Position numbers and translations under genes: made by a program | Shown here: one piece after another, positions 10,256 through 19,952 of the stretch | How positions within the stretch are numbered: the stretch's first letter is position 1 | How the letters are laid out: every line of letters begins with the position of its first letter | The notes under the pieces: generated by a model | Told to the model about the DNA's origin: nothing | Databases searched by the model: none | Seen by the model: the letters and a program-made list of their open reading frames with translations, nothing else | Source: Stieleria magnilauensis | Lineage (GTDB): Bacteria > Planctomycetota > Planctomycetia > Pirellulales > Pirellulaceae | Direction of reading: 5' to 3' | NCBI GenBank assembly: GCA_007753675.1 | Contig: CP036432.1 | Location: forward strand, 3,942,394-4,006,393 | Length of the DNA: 64,000 nucleotides

Positions 10256-12220
10256 TTATTTGCCCCGACCTTTTCCTTTGGATCCTCCGCCCCCAGACCC
10301 ACCGCCGTTGCCGCGACCGCCGCTGCCTCGGCCACCGCCACCGCCACCGGAAGCCTTGAGCCCGCCGAATCCGCCGCCGGATGCTTTGAGTCCGCCATCG
10401 TTCCCACGGCCGCCGGAAGCCTTGAGCCCGCTGCGGTTGCCAAAGTCGCCGCGATTGAGCGTGGGTGAAGACGATTGCCGGGGTGTGTACGATCGGCCTT
10501 GCGGGATCGAACGCCCCGGCGGCGAGGACCTGAGATCCGGAATCGAGCGGAGGTTCGGCACCTCGCGGTTGCTGGACCTGCCGAAACCGGACGGCGGCGT
10601 CGACTCGTTGCCACGCGGTGATCCGAATTGGCGAACCGGGGGCGATATTTTGTCAGACGTCGGCGCCCGATTCACTCTGCCGCCTCCCCTGATGTCATTG
10701 CCTCTGATGTCGTTGTTCAACACGTCTCGCCCACGAATCGACGATGGCACGCCGCGCTGGGGCGACTCGTCGCCTGGCAGACGAAAACTGGAAACGCGTG
10801 AAGGTCCCCGTGGTGTGGTGGATCGGCCGACCGCTGACGCATCGCTCGCGATCTTCTTTGCTGGCGGCAACTTTTCGAAGTCTCGCCGGGCACTCCGTGT
10901 TTTTTCCTGGGACTGCTCCGCAAAACGTCCCAACGACGAGGCTTGGGTATCGCTGATGCGACGAAATCGAATGTCATCGGAGTTCCGCCGGGCATAGTCT
11001 TCCAGCGAATTGGCCAAGTTTGCCGTCTCGACCCGCTCGCGATTCCCCCTGCCCGTCGCCGAACCTGCTCCACGCGGTCCCGCGTGAGCGGGCGGTCCCG
11101 CATACGTTCGCGGCGGCCTGAGTTCTTGATGCTCGCGGATCTGTTGATGTTGTCGTGCGATGCGATCGAGCGAATACTCTCGATCGTGCAGCGACCGGAT
11201 CCCGTAGTACGAGTACAACGGATCGTACAGCCGTGGCCGCTGGTAGTAGCTGATCCAGGGATAGTAACTCGTTCCATATCCCACTCCGTAGTAGTCGCCA
11301 AAGTAATAGCGACCGTACCGCGGATTGACGAACAGATTCGCCAACAGACCAAGACCGCTGTTGATGACGTAACGCGGCCGATACCAGTAGTTGGCGCGCA
11401 GATAAATCGGCGACCGATAATACACCGGAGTGAACAACACGCCGCGCCGCTGGAGACGATAGTCCCAATACCCGGTTCGGAAGATGCAGCCCCGCGGGGT
11501 CCAGACGTATTGGTTCGGAATCCAGACCCAGTTGGGCTGGGATCTGGCCCAGAAGCCCGGCGTCCACTGGTACTGGCTTGTTTGATAGGTCCAGTTTCCA
11601 GGCACATAGAAATAATTGTCCCCCGGCGCCGGCGAGGCCGGACCTTGCTCGAGTGACTCCGGCGGCGGCGGCAGGTAGTCGACCGTTGCCGCTTGTTCAT
11701 TCGCCCAAAAGCCTGCGACGCGACGATAGCCGTCCTCGGCCGGCTCCCAGTAACCGGGCACCCAGCGACGTTGCGGCGGGACTTCTCGCCACACACCGCT
11801 GATCCACAGGTAGTCACCAAGCTCTTCATCCCAATCCCAATATCCCGGGATCCACGTCGATTTCTCACTGTCCGGCCGAAGCGTCGGCGGCAGTTCCTTG
11901 ACCGGCGGCGGAGGTTCTTTGGGGACCACCGGGGCGGGCTTCGGATCGGCCGCGTAAGGTTCAGCGTACGACTCGTGCAACGGTCCGTGTGTCAGGTATT
12001 CCACGCCGGATTCATCGACCACCAGATCGCCCTGCGCCGGATCGATCGCCTGCAAGTCGGCATTGAGCACTTCGGGAGATGCGTTGATCGATCCCGCACT
12101 CGGCTGTCCGACTTCCTGGGGTTGGAACGGGGGAGCTTGAGCAAGCAGCGGACTGGCCAACAGAACCGCAACGACGGTGTGCAGGCAGGAGAAAAAGAGA
12201 GACCTTGGGAAGTGGATCAT
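10256..12220 (-). CDS. Secreted YXWGXW-repeat protein with glycine-rich C-terminus
   Basis: 654 residues with a signal peptide (positively charged start, then VVAVLLASPLLAQA). Residues about 120-300 hold at least five degenerate repeats of Tyr/Trp-rich type (WIPGYWDWDEE, WVPGYWEPAEDGY, YVPGNWTYQTSQYQW), the pattern of YXWGXW (BcpO-like) repeats found in exported bacterial proteins. A Tyr/Arg-rich middle is followed by a low-complexity Ser/Arg/Gly tail that is almost only Gly, Ser, Arg and Lys over the last 60 residues and includes LKASGG repeated three times. The molecular function is unknown; surface or matrix location is inferred. The start at 12220 was chosen because it opens the signal peptide. 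Confidence 0.8.
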   Translation of the reverse strand: MIHFPRSLFFSCLHTVVAVLLASPLLAQAPPFQPQEVGQPSAGSINASPEVLNADLQAIDPAQGDLVVDESGVEYLTHGPLHESYAEPYAADPKPAPVVPKEPPPPVKELPPTLRPDSEKSTWIPGYWDWDEELGDYLWISGVWREVPPQRRWVPGYWEPAEDGYRRVAGFWANEQAATVDYLPPPPESLEQGPASPAPGDNYFYVPGNWTYQTSQYQWTPGFWARSQPNWVWIPNQYVWTPRGCIFRTGYWDYRLQRRGVLFTPVYYRSPIYLRANYWYRPRYVINSGLGLLANLFVNPRYGRYYFGDYYGVGYGTSYYPWISYYQRPRLYDPLYSYYGIRSLHDREYSLDRIARQHQQIREHQELRPPRTYAGPPAHAGPRGAGSATGRGNRERVETANLANSLEDYARRNSDDIRFRRISDTQASSLGRFAEQSQEKTRSARRDFEKLPPAKKIASDASAVGRSTTPRGPSRVSSFRLPGDESPQRGVPSSIRGRDVLNNDIRGNDIRGGGRVNRAPTSDKISPPVRQFGSPRGNESTPPSGFGRSSNREVPNLRSIPDLRSSPPGRSIPQGRSYTPRQSSSPTLNRGDFGNRSGLKASGGRGNDGGLKASGGGFGGLKASGGGGGGRGSGGRGNGGGSGGGGSKGKGRGK

Positions 12221-12390
12221 CGTGTAGGTTGGCTGTGAGTGATTCGTCGAACACCTTCGCACCGCTTTCCACTGCAATCCGTGTACCGTCCGCGGTAGCA
12301 CGACGTTGCGAAGTTGATATTCCGGCGAGATTCAGTCGCTCAGTCGATCACCCGGCCACTGCAGCTCGATTTGTCAGAGGGCGCGACGTT

Positions 12391-12497
12391 TTTAGCGGCC
12401 AGCGCGAAGCCTTCGCGCCGTATGGCTGGAAGATCGATTTGACGACAGTTGGTTGAGATTGCGACGATTCTGGACTGGCTCGCGCCGTTCCGCTAAC
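12391..12497. repeat. Diverged copy of palindromic intergenic repeat family 2
   Basis: This 107-bp stretch starts with TTTAGCGGCCAGCGCGAAGC and ends with GGCTCGCGCCGTTCCGCTAAC. The same ends mark the better-conserved copies at 19831-19910 and 63920-63998. The middle is unrelated to the other copies. The rest of the 12221-12576 gap holds no gene I can support. Confidence 0.55.
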
Positions 12498-12576
12498 TCC
12501 AGCCGCTGGATTGATTCACTTGCACGCTCCCGATGGACGCCGATCAAACATCTGCCGATCGCCGCAGCACCCAGGC

Positions 12577-14010
12577 TCACACCGGCGAGGATTCGCTGGT
12601 CAACAACTGGTCGACTTCGTTACTGACGATGACGCCGTAATTGATCGCCCCGAGCCAACCGCTCATGATGATCCCGACGCTACCGGCGTGGTACATGCCT
12701 CCGACTTGGTTGGGCAGGTCTCGGCTGACCCCCAGGCCTTCGAATTTGGTACCGAAACTGGCGCCCCGTTCGTGGAGCGTGTAGTGCTGGAAGGTACGCG
12801 GCGTGGCGGCTTCGGCATGGTCGATCTTGTCACGCACCCCGGGGATGTAACGCTCCAGCGCATCGATCGTGGTCTCCACCAGATCTTGCTTGCTCGCTTC
12901 GTAATCCTCTTCGTTCAGATCGTTCCAGTCCGACCAGTTGGCGTTGGTGCTGCTGACGATCGCGTAGCGTTCCTTCGTTTTCCAGGGCCGTGTCCGAGGA
13001 TAATAAAAGCTGAAGGTCCGACTGGTGATGTCTCGGCTGAGCAAGGACTCGGTATTGAACGTCTCCGCCGTGCTGGTGAAGAACAGGTCACCGCTGCTTT
13101 CGTCGATCGTTTCGCCCTCTTTGAGCGCCATGTAGACTTGCGTGCTGCTGTTGTTCAGCCGGACGGCGTTGGTCCGTTGGACGTAGTCGGCATCCAGTTT
13201 TTCTTTGCCGATCATCTTCAGGATCGTGGTCCGCAGGTTCGCATTGCTGACGACGGCACGACAGCGAATGGTTCGATCGCCGACCCGGACCGCACTGACC
13301 CGACCGCCTTTGGTAATGATCTGATCGACCGGACAATTGATGCAGATGTCGACCCCGTTGGATTCCAATTCCTTTTTCATCCGCTTGATCAGGTCGTCGG
13401 TTCCCCCTTCATAGATATAAACGCCCTTGCTCATGAAGTTGCTGAAAACGATGCCGTACGTGATCGCGGGGTCTTCCAGTGTGGACCCGTTGGCGTAGGT
13501 GATCGGTTCCATCAACAAACGAACGATGTCGTTGCGTCCGGGAAAGAACCGCTCAAAGAGTTCTCCGGTCGTGGTGGTTTGGTCGTCGTAGAAATTCATG
13601 CCCCGCGCGGTATCAAAAAACGACTTGACCGTCTCGGGATTCTGACCGAACCGCTCGACCAACAACCGCGAAAAATCTTCGCGATCGAACGTCGTGGTGA
13701 GCGAGAACTGGGGGTTGTCGAAGCGAATGTTTTTGAGCTGGACGATTCGGTCGGAGATGCCACGGTTCCAATATCGGCGACACGATTTGATCATCCCGTG
13801 AGGAAACCCATGCAACGAGATGTCGAAGGTGTGGCTTCCGGGCCGCAGAAACCAGGTCGCCAACCCGCCGAGTTTGTAGTGCTGTTCCAACAACAGCACA
13901 CGGTGGCCGGCGCGACCGAGAATGTTGGCACTGGTCAGCCCGGCCAACCCGCTGCCGATCACCACGACATCGTACTCGTCTTTGGCACCTTTTAGAAAAT
14001 CACGCGGCAT
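12577..14010 (-). CDS. Phytoene-desaturase/carotene-isomerase-like FAD-dependent oxidoreductase
   Basis: 477 residues. The N-terminus holds a dinucleotide-binding fold ([21 protein letters not shown], roughly residues 14-34) followed by the acidic ribose-binding end [16 protein letters not shown], as in the CrtI/CrtISO/retinol-saturase superfamily. The C-terminus has the flavin-contacting segment ([23 protein letters not shown]). Such enzymes desaturate or isomerise carotenoids or related polyenes. No other carotenoid gene is adjacent, so the substrate is undetermined. It appears monocistronic, with 86 bp to the next gene upstream. An amine-oxidase-like FAD enzyme of other function is possible. 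Confidence 0.75.
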   Translation of the reverse strand: MPRDFLKGAKDEYDVVVIGSGLAGLTSANILGRAGHRVLLLEQHYKLGGLATWFLRPGSHTFDISLHGFPHGMIKSCRRYWNRGISDRIVQLKNIRFDNPQFSLTTTFDREDFSRLLVERFGQNPETVKSFFDTARGMNFYDDQTTTTGELFERFFPGRNDIVRLLMEPITYANGSTLEDPAITYGIVFSNFMSKGVYIYEGGTDDLIKRMKKELESNGVDICINCPVDQIITKGGRVSAVRVGDRTIRCRAVVSNANLRTTILKMIGKEKLDADYVQRTNAVRLNNSSTQVYMALKEGETIDESSGDLFFTSTAETFNTESLLSRDITSRTFSFYYPRTRPWKTKERYAIVSSTNANWSDWNDLNEEDYEASKQDLVETTIDALERYIPGVRDKIDHAEAATPRTFQHYTLHERGASFGTKFEGLGVSRDLPNQVGGMYHAGSVGIIMSGWLGAINYGVIVSNEVDQLLTSESSPV

Positions 14011-14096
14011 GGAACGGCAGCAGCAATGGGGGAAAAAGGAATCGAAAGCGTCTTGCGGGGATAATTTGAACGATGACGGGCGGGAAGCCTATCCCA

Positions 14097-14777
14097 CTAG
14101 ATGGCGCCGGTGTCGGGTTGCAGTTCGGCGAACACGCCCACCATCTCACCGCTCGGCGGCCCGTCACCGTACAGCATCATCGCCCCTTCGCCAACCAAGA
14201 CCCGTTCATCCAACAGTCGCAACGACTGGCCGATCGGCCGGGTCGAGCACTGTCGGGTCACGCCGGAGCGGAGCCAATCGTGGGACCCGCGAAAGATCTC
14301 GACGTGCTTTTCCGGCAGCACGGTCGCCATCCGGCGGGTCCCATCGGCACCGCGACGAAGTGTCGTGATTTTCCAGCGATCATCGCGTGGATCTCTCAGA
14401 ATTCGCACCGTCACGACCGACTCCCCGGGCGGCACGGCGACCGCGCCAAACCAGTGGGGTGCGGCAGCGGATTCCGGCCAGAGTGAGCTGTACGCGATCC
14501 GATACCGCGGTGAGGCGGGCACGCGGACCCGCAGCCGATAGGTCATCGGCTGGTCACTGTTCAGTCGCACCGCGGCGATTTCGTCCTGATCCGAGGGCGG
14601 CAGATAGCCCGTTTCCTCACGCAGCCGCATCAATTCGGTTTCGGCCGATCGCAACCGCAATGCAGTCACCGCGTAACCCGACGCCAGCGCGACCACCAGC
14701 AGCACCGTCAACAACCAGGTCAGTGAAAACTGAACCGGCACGCGTCGCGGCGACGTTGCTGGGGCTTCTTCGCTCAT
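14097..14777 (-). CDS. Single-pass membrane protein of unknown function
   Basis: 226 residues: a short cytoplasmic segment, one membrane helix (about 18-40, FSLTWLLTVLLVVALASGY), a short coiled segment (LRSAETELMRLREETG) and an extracytoplasmic beta-rich domain. I recognise no family. The start codon overlaps the stop of the upstream TIM-barrel gene by 4 bp (14774-14777), so the two are probably co-translated and may act together outside the cytoplasmic membrane. Family membership and role remain open. Confidence 0.6.
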   Translation of the reverse strand: MSEEAPATSPRRVPVQFSLTWLLTVLLVVALASGYAVTALRLRSAETELMRLREETGYLPPSDQDEIAAVRLNSDQPMTYRLRVRVPASPRYRIAYSSLWPESAAAPHWFGAVAVPPGESVVTVRILRDPRDDRWKITTLRRGADGTRRMATVLPEKHVEIFRGSHDWLRSGVTRQCSTRPIGQSLRLLDERVLVGEGAMMLYGDGPPSGEMVGVFAELQPDTGAI

Positions 14778-15748
14778 CCGACCGACAGGGACAGGGCTTG
14801 CTGGACGACGGCTTTTGATTTTTCCAAGCCTTCGCGCGCAACGGCCAGCGCGTCACGTTTCCAGTACTCGGGGTTGAACAATTCCAGTGAAAACGTTCCC
14901 GTGAATCCGTTGTCAATCAAACCGCGGATGATCGTGGGCAACGGGCAAACGCCGTCGCCGGGAAACACGCGGTCCTTGTCGGCGATTTTGTCCTGCGGCG
15001 GATCAGCCGGGTAATCGTTGATGTGAAAGCACAGCATTTTGGAGGCTTCGATCATGGACAGGCCGGCAAAGTCGTTGCCGCCCTTGTAGATGTGATAGAA
15101 GTCCGGCAAGACGCAGGCGGCGGGATGAGCCGCCGCGGTGGCCACGTACGCCAATTCACCCAGTTTGCTGAGCGTGGGCGAAAATCCCCACAATTCCAAT
15201 TGGGGTTGAACGCCCACCGAGGCTCCGATTTCGCACAGCGCGCGATAACGCTCGGCAACCAGTTCCAACGGCGGCGAGACGCTGCCGCCTCGATGCGCCC
15301 CGATCGGCGGCGCCGCGATCAGCTTGCCTCCCAGTCCCGCGACCAGTTCCATATCGTGACGGGCCGCTTCCAGTCCCGCCCGCCGCTGCTGGTCATCGTC
15401 TGAAATCCAATTGGCAAACCCGATCGCGCTGGCGACAAACAACCCGGCGTCCTCGATGCGTTTGCGCAAGTCACCGAGTTTGCCGCCTTCGGCAAGGAAG
15501 GTTTCGATGTCACGCATCCACGGTTCGATCCCGTCGTAACCGGCCGCGGCAGTGACATCGACCTGTTTTTCGATGCTCAGGTTTTGACCGCGAATCGTGC
15601 TGGTATTGAGCGAGAAACGGACGGGCAGCTCGGGGGTGCTCGGTTCTGCAGCCGCGAGTCGTGCGGAAAGGCTGGGAAACGTTGCCGCCGAAGCCGTGGC
15701 GGCGGTGGCGGCGGTGGCGGCCCAAATAAATGAACGTCGGTTGGTCAT
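14774..15748 (-). CDS. Tat-exported sugar phosphate isomerase/epimerase-like TIM-barrel protein
   Basis: 324 residues from ATG 15748. The N-terminus (MTNRRSFIWAATAATAATAS) is a twin-arginine-like signal. The rest resembles the xylose isomerase-like TIM barrel family (AP endonuclease 2 superfamily): VDVTAAAGYDGIEPWM, HDMELVAGLGGKLIAAPP, CFHINDYPADPP and a final FSLELFNPEYW with metal-site-like Glu and His residues. Planctomycetes carry many exported members thought to act on sugars. The substrate cannot be inferred. A 5' extension to 15796 is possible but would put residues before the signal peptide, so I rejected it. Confidence 0.75.
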   Translation of the reverse strand: MTNRRSFIWAATAATAATASAATFPSLSARLAAAEPSTPELPVRFSLNTSTIRGQNLSIEKQVDVTAAAGYDGIEPWMRDIETFLAEGGKLGDLRKRIEDAGLFVASAIGFANWISDDDQQRRAGLEAARHDMELVAGLGGKLIAAPPIGAHRGGSVSPPLELVAERYRALCEIGASVGVQPQLELWGFSPTLSKLGELAYVATAAAHPAACVLPDFYHIYKGGNDFAGLSMIEASKMLCFHINDYPADPPQDKIADKDRVFPGDGVCPLPTIIRGLIDNGFTGTFSLELFNPEYWKRDALAVAREGLEKSKAVVQQALSLSVG

Positions 15749-15855
15749 GTCGATCTTTAAAAAGCTAGGAAGGGTAGCCGCGTAGTTTAATCTCAAACGG
15801 ATCTGCGTTGGCAGTGGCGCGATCGGATTGCGAACGAAGACCCACCGATGGACTC

Positions 15856-16021
15856 GTACTCCTTGTCACCTTGCGTGTCGGGTTGGCGGTAGTGGACGAG
15901 GCGACGAGTCCTTGCCAATAGGCCGACTGCAGAGGACTCGTCGCCTCGTCCACTACCCGAAAATCAAGCAGAGGACTCGTCGCCTCGTCCACTACCCGAA
16001 AATCAAGCTGCGGCGGAAGTC
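15856..16021. mobile_element. MITE-like palindromic element, family 1 copy B (inverted, with duplicated arm)
   Basis: The copy is inverted relative to copy A. Its left end (15856) reads GTACTCCTTGTCACC, its right end (GGAAGTC, 16021) abuts TA at 16022-16023. One hairpin arm with its trailer (CAGAGGACTCGTCGCCTCGT...CCGAAAATCAAGC) is present twice in tandem at 15930-15968 and 15969-16007, making it 166 bp instead of 127. The terminal base supplies the G of the TAG stop codon of the neighbouring minus-strand gene. The left flank is TC, not TA, so that end has drifted. Confidence 0.75.
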
Positions 16022-16599
16022 TAGCCATCCGCACCGGCGAACCGGCCGGGATGGATGGTGACGGGACGCTGCTCGGCCGGGAAGACACGACGGAATTCAG
16101 CCGCCGCCAAGTCCGAGAGCCTTGGTGAGAGTGTTTCGATCGCCAGTCGGTACGCGTCAAACGCGGAAGTGCGGTTGCCGGCGAGAAACTGTTTGCGAGC
16201 GAAACGGACCAACGCTTTGCCTTCGGCATCGGGATCCGCTTTCGTGGCACCTAACTTTGCCGAACGGACGGGAAGACGCGACGCGGCGCCGGACTTGGGC
16301 GGCAACCCACGAAGCTGGCGATCGATTGCGTCGTGATCAATGATGGTGACGTGGGCACTGGCCCCGGCGTGACCCACTCCCGCTCCGATGCCGCGCCCGC
16401 CGCCTCGACGCGAGGATCGCCCGCTCGCCGATCGCGAGACGCCGCCCAAGGAGGTGGAACCACCGGTCGGCACGAGCACGCTGCCGGAATACGTGAATCG
16501 CGAGAACGATGGCAATTGGATCGTCGACTGGGCCGACGCGAACTGGTCGATCCCAAAAACGAGCAGCGCGGTGGTGACCAGAATACCGGTTCGATGCAT
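16021..16599 (-). CDS. Secreted protein of unknown function with TPR-like C-terminal segment
   Basis: 192 residues with a signal peptide (ILVTTALLVFGIDQFASA). A Ser/Gly/Arg-rich segment (about 55-80) follows, then a helical C-terminal part (about 125-175: ALVRFARKQFLAGNRTSAFDAYRLAIETL) that looks like one or two TPR-type helices. I recognise no named family. The TAG stop is completed by the terminal G of the adjacent inverted-repeat element at 15856-16021, so the native 3' end may have been followed by other DNA before insertion. It precedes no obvious operon partner; msrA ends 48 bp upstream on the same strand. Confidence 0.6.
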   Translation of the reverse strand: MHRTGILVTTALLVFGIDQFASAQSTIQLPSFSRFTYSGSVLVPTGGSTSLGGVSRSASGRSSRRGGGRGIGAGVGHAGASAHVTIIDHDAIDRQLRGLPPKSGAASRLPVRSAKLGATKADPDAEGKALVRFARKQFLAGNRTSAFDAYRLAIETLSPRLSDLAAAEFRRVFPAEQRPVTIHPGRFAGADG

Positions 16600-16647
16600 G
16601 GGACCGATCCGCCTTGGGCGTTTCGTGAAACGATCTTGGCCCGTTGG

Positions 16648-17376
16648 TTACTTTTTGATTTTGTCGCCGAAGTTCCGATTGAACTTCCGCACCTTGTCTC
16701 GGACGATGGCTTGGCAATAGCCGTAATTGGGGTTCTTTCGATAGAAGTCTTGGTGAACTTCTTCGGCCGGATAGAACGTCGTGGCCTTTTCGAGCAGGGT
16801 GACGATCTGGCGATCAAATTCGCCCGATTCGTTCAATTTCTTGATGTACGCTTCCGTGGCTTCTTTTTGCTGTTCGTTGTGAAAGAACACGCTGCTGCGG
16901 TACTGCGGACCTTCGTCGGGTCCCTGCCGATTGAGCGTCGTCGGATCGTGTGTCTTGAAGAAGACTTCCAGCAATTCTTCGAACGTGACTTGAGAGGGGT
17001 CGTAATAAATCTCGACCGCTTCGGCGTGTCCCGTTTTCTTGCCGCACACTTGCTCGTACGTCGGGTTGGGAACCGTGCCACCGATGTAGCCGCTGATCAC
17101 GTCGTTGACGCCGATCATCCGTTCGAACACCGCTTCGGTGCACCAGAAGCATCCGCCGGCAAAGGTGGCGACAAGTTCTTCCTTCTGTGGCTTGTCTTTG
17201 GTATCAACCTTGTCAGCAGACGCCGCGGAACCGTCTTCGGGAAGCGGCGCTGCAGAAACGTTGAGGCAGAAGCTGGCCAGTGCGGCCAGGACCCAGAAGC
17301 AGATCCAGAGGGTTTTTTGTGTCTGGCGCTGGGGCTGCTCGACCACTCGAACCGCAACTCTCGTGTTTGACATCAT
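16648..17376 (-). CDS. msrA: Peptide-methionine (S)-S-oxide reductase MsrA
   Basis: 242 residues. Reduces the S-form of methionine sulfoxide in oxidised proteins. The MsrA signature GCFWC (catalytic Cys about 76) is followed by GVNDVISGYIGG, TGHAEAVEIYYDP and the Tyr/Glu-rich RSSVFFHNEQQ. A hydrophobic N-terminal helix (about 24-42, WICFWVLAALASFCLNV) suggests export or membrane anchoring, so this copy likely repairs proteins in the periplasm. The C-terminus (HQDFYRKNPNYGYCQAIVRDK) contains one Cys that could be the resolving residue. Two ATG codons open the frame at 17376 and 17373. Confidence 0.93.
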   Translation of the reverse strand: MMSNTRVAVRVVEQPQRQTQKTLWICFWVLAALASFCLNVSAAPLPEDGSAASADKVDTKDKPQKEELVATFAGGCFWCTEAVFERMIGVNDVISGYIGGTVPNPTYEQVCGKKTGHAEAVEIYYDPSQVTFEELLEVFFKTHDPTTLNRQGPDEGPQYRSSVFFHNEQQKEATEAYIKKLNESGEFDRQIVTLLEKATTFYPAEEVHQDFYRKNPNYGYCQAIVRDKVRKFNRNFGDKIKK

Positions 17377-17485
17377 CGAACGGATTCCTAACTGATCTGG
17401 TTCTGCGTGTGCGTCTAGACTGGACTCGATTATACGCTTCCGGACAGGTGAAAAGTCGTCAACCGACCGAACATAGGCAGAAAGC

Positions 17486-17968
17486 TTGACACAATCAATC
17501 GAAGATCACGCCGCGACGGCGGCAGACGGGCATTTCGACCTCGCCCACACGGTCGCAGAGGACGAAATCGACGCGCAGCAACACGTTCACAATTTACGTT
17601 ATCTGCAATGGACTCTCTGGGCCGCCGGCCGGCATACCGAGTCGATCGGGTGGGATGCCAAAGCAGCCCTGGCACGCGGGCTCGGATGGGTGGTGCGAGA
17701 ACATTCCATTCAGTATCGCGGCGCGGCGTTGGCCGGAGACGAAATCATCGTCCGGACCTGGGTTCACGATCTGCAGCGTTTTGCCTCGCGGCGAAAGTAC
17801 GTGATCTTCCGCCCAGCCGACCGCACCGTGTTGGCCAAAGTGGAAACCCGCTGGGTGTTCGTGGATTTGAATCAGCACAAGGCGTTGCCGATCCCGGAGG
17901 AAGCCAAGGAACACCTGGTGGTCTGCCCCACGCCGCCGTCGTTGCCGTGGGAATCCGCCCGATCGTAG
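17486..17968 (+). CDS. Hot-dog fold acyl-CoA thioesterase (4HBT family)
   Basis: 160 residues. The opening HTVAEDEIDAQQHVHNLRYLQW resembles 4-hydroxybenzoyl-CoA thioesterase/YbgC proteins, where an Asp of the D-x-x-x-H-x-x-N region is catalytic (DAQQHVHN here). The REHSIQYRGAALAGDEI and FASRRKYVIFRP strands complete a hot-dog domain. Substrate unknown; acyl-CoA or aryl-CoA thioesters are usual. The only workable start is TTG at 17486, because an in-frame stop lies at 17474; no clear Shine-Dalgarno sequence precedes it. Flanked by minus-strand genes, so transcribed alone. Confidence 0.75.
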   Translation: MTQSIEDHAATAADGHFDLAHTVAEDEIDAQQHVHNLRYLQWTLWAAGRHTESIGWDAKAALARGLGWVVREHSIQYRGAALAGDEIIVRTWVHDLQRFASRRKYVIFRPADRTVLAKVETRWVFVDLNQHKALPIPEEAKEHLVVCPTPPSLPWESARS

Positions 17969-18064
17969 CGAGAAGCGTCAGCGACCGGCGCGTGTGGATC
18001 ACGCCGCCCACGCGCCACTGGCTCACGCCGCGTGCTGAGAGCCACTGCGTGCTGAGATGCGGCC

Positions 18065-19333
18065 CTACTGATTCAGGGCCTCGTCGATGATCTCACGGCT
18101 GGCACGGGTGCCGAGTGCCCCGATGATGCCGTACGGGCTGGCGTCGCCGGGACGAATGCCATCGTTTTGTCCGGCGCGGGAATCCCCCGACCCGATCGAG
18201 TCGGAGATGAAGACGACCGCCCCGTCCCCCATCAAAATGTGGGCGCCGCCTTGGTGCCGGCTGCTGATCGACCAGTTGCCTTCGGTCAATTCGTGGGCAC
18301 CATGCAGACACAATTCGGTGTTGGGGCCGCGGTTGGTGGTGACACTGGAATGGATGTGCCCGAAGTTGGCCCAACTGAACCCGCGACGCGTGCCCAATTC
18401 GACCGCCACGAAATACGCCGAGCCGTCGTCGTTCTTGGGGTTGTGGGCGGGGAACGCTGTCGGAACCCAAAACGAAGGACGTTCCGGATCGATCAGGACT
18501 CCGGAATCTTGGCAGGCCATCGTCCCGCCGTCGGCGCTCATCGTGACCTGCAATCCATCGACGTTGCTGACATCGAACAATCCGTGCGAGCGCGTGTCAC
18601 GGTCCAGCAGGTCGGTCATGATTTCGCCACAGCAGATCGTGTTGGAAAGCCCGTCCAGGATATCGCGGAATCGCGTGAATTTGCGGGTGACGAAAATCCC
18701 ACGTTGCCAGCGAGCCACGGCGCTGGCCTGGATGACCGACGGGGGTTGGTAATCGCCATGCAAAAAGTTGGTCAAACCGATCCGCGACGACATCGCGCTG
18801 TCCCCGATGCAAGCCGCATAGTTGGTGCGTCCCAGGGCCGGCAATCCCGTACCAGGGTCGCTGGGGCAACGCAGCGTGGGGATTTCGGTCACCCAGGGCC
18901 GGTAACCGTATTGGCCCCCCTGGGGCTTTGGCCCCATCGGTTGCCAGGGCGGATTGATCCGGTTCCCCAACGGGTCGGTGGCCAGTCGATTGGAAATCTG
19001 ACTCCACAAGGCTTGCTGCTCCATGAACGGAGTCAGCCCGACCAGAAAACTGAGACTCTTTTGGTTCGTGCGGGGAGAATAAAACGCCAACGTGTTGCCG
19101 GCCTGGTAATCGATCCCGGTGCCGCCACCGTGCATCGGCAGCCGCTTGTAGGCGGAGTGGTAATTGTGCAGCGCCAGCCCGATTTGTTTGAAGTTGTTGC
19201 TGCAACTCATCCGCCGCGCCGCTTCGCGGGCCGCCTGGACCGCCGGCAACAACAGGCCCACCAAAATTCCGATGATCGCAATCACGACCAATAATTCCAC
19301 CAGCGTAAACCCGGCAGTGTTTCGCCTCGACAT
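18065..19333 (-). CDS. DUF1559 pseudopilin-like protein
   Basis: 422 residues. The N-terminus ([20 protein letters not shown]) is a type IV pilin-like class III signal, cut before Phe by a prepilin peptidase, followed by a hydrophobic helix and [20 protein letters not shown], the hallmark of DUF1559 proteins that are strongly amplified in planctomycetes. The C-terminus carries the H-x-DG-type motif ([19 protein letters not shown]). Function is unproven; assembly into a pseudopilus or extracellular structure is inferred. Start 19333 is supported by GAGGAG seven bases upstream. The gene lies just after a lipoprotein gene on the same strand (42 bp apart). Confidence 0.9.
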   Translation of the reverse strand: MSRRNTAGFTLVELLVVIAIIGILVGLLLPAVQAAREAARRMSCSNNFKQIGLALHNYHSAYKRLPMHGGGTGIDYQAGNTLAFYSPRTNQKSLSFLVGLTPFMEQQALWSQISNRLATDPLGNRINPPWQPMGPKPQGGQYGYRPWVTEIPTLRCPSDPGTGLPALGRTNYAACIGDSAMSSRIGLTNFLHGDYQPPSVIQASAVARWQRGIFVTRKFTRFRDILDGLSNTICCGEIMTDLLDRDTRSHGLFDVSNVDGLQVTMSADGGTMACQDSGVLIDPERPSFWVPTAFPAHNPKNDDGSAYFVAVELGTRRGFSWANFGHIHSSVTTNRGPNTELCLHGAHELTEGNWSISSRHQGGAHILMGDGAVVFISDSIGSGDSRAGQNDGIRPGDASPYGIIGALGTRASREIIDEALNQ

Positions 19334-19374
19334 CGACGGCTCCTCGTTTCTAAAAAAGTGGTGGACGGTCGCGT

Positions 19375-19638
19375 TCATTCAGCAGGCGCGCCGGCCGCCG
19401 CTGCGGCTTCTTGCTCCAACGCTTCCTGCTTCGCTTTCTCGAGCTCTTCAATCTCTTCTTCGGACAATCCCGACGTCTCATCGATCTTGGCGTTCATCGC
19501 CCGCTGTTCTTGCTCGCTGATCTGGTAGGGGTTCTCGTTCAAGGGGACATCAACCACCCCGCCTTCATGACCACCACAACCCGTCATGACGACCATCGAC
19601 AAACAGACCAAACCGGCTGCCAAAAGGAGGCTTCTCAT
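19375..19638 (-). CDS. Small lipoprotein, hypothetical
   Basis: 87 residues. A lipoprotein signal peptide ([18 protein letters not shown]) places the lipid-modified Cys at about residue 21. The mature part is short, acidic and helical, with Glu/Ala-rich coiled segments ([19 protein letters not shown]). I recognise no domain. It sits directly upstream of the DUF1559 gene on the same strand, an arrangement common in planctomycetes, so a shared role in the same surface structure is plausible but unproven. Confidence 0.7.
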   Translation of the reverse strand: MRSLLLAAGLVCLSMVVMTGCGGHEGGVVDVPLNENPYQISEQEQRAMNAKIDETSGLSEEEIEELEKAKQEALEQEAAAAAGAPAE

Positions 19639-19830
19639 TGGAGATCACTTGAAAAGGACGTGAAGAGGACGCGCCGGCAGAGCCGGACAGAACCTGGACG
19701 ACTGTATTGTAGCCACTTTCCCGCCGCAATCACTCACGAGGGATTTGGGCAACGAAACTCGCTTTGGAGGCATGACTGTCGACACAGGACGCTCAATGGG
19801 CCCCGTGAAAAGCTACGCTGCGAAGCAATC

Positions 19831-19910
19831 TTTAGCGGTAGGGCGCGAGCCCTCCGGTCTTTCAAGGTGGTTTCGCGCTGCAACCGGACGGCTCGCGCCG
19901 TTCCGCTAAC
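19831..19910. repeat. Palindromic intergenic repeat, family 2
   Basis: An 80-bp imperfect palindrome starting TTTAGCGGTAGGGCGCGAGCC and ending GGCTCGCGCCGTTCCGCTAAC, with AAGACC/CCGGTCTTT-type internal symmetry. An inverted copy is at 63920-63998 and a diverged one at 12391-12497. It fills most of the 19639-19952 gap between the lipoprotein and uvrA; the rest of that gap holds no gene I can support. Confidence 0.8.
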
Positions 19911-19952
19911 ACCTTCGTTGCCTTCCTGTGACATTCCTCACCGCTTGCCCGA

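Noticed and set aside
17480-17500. TTGACA promoter element
   Set aside because: The TTGACA at 17486 is at the only possible start codon of the thioesterase, and no -10 box fits a gene downstream.
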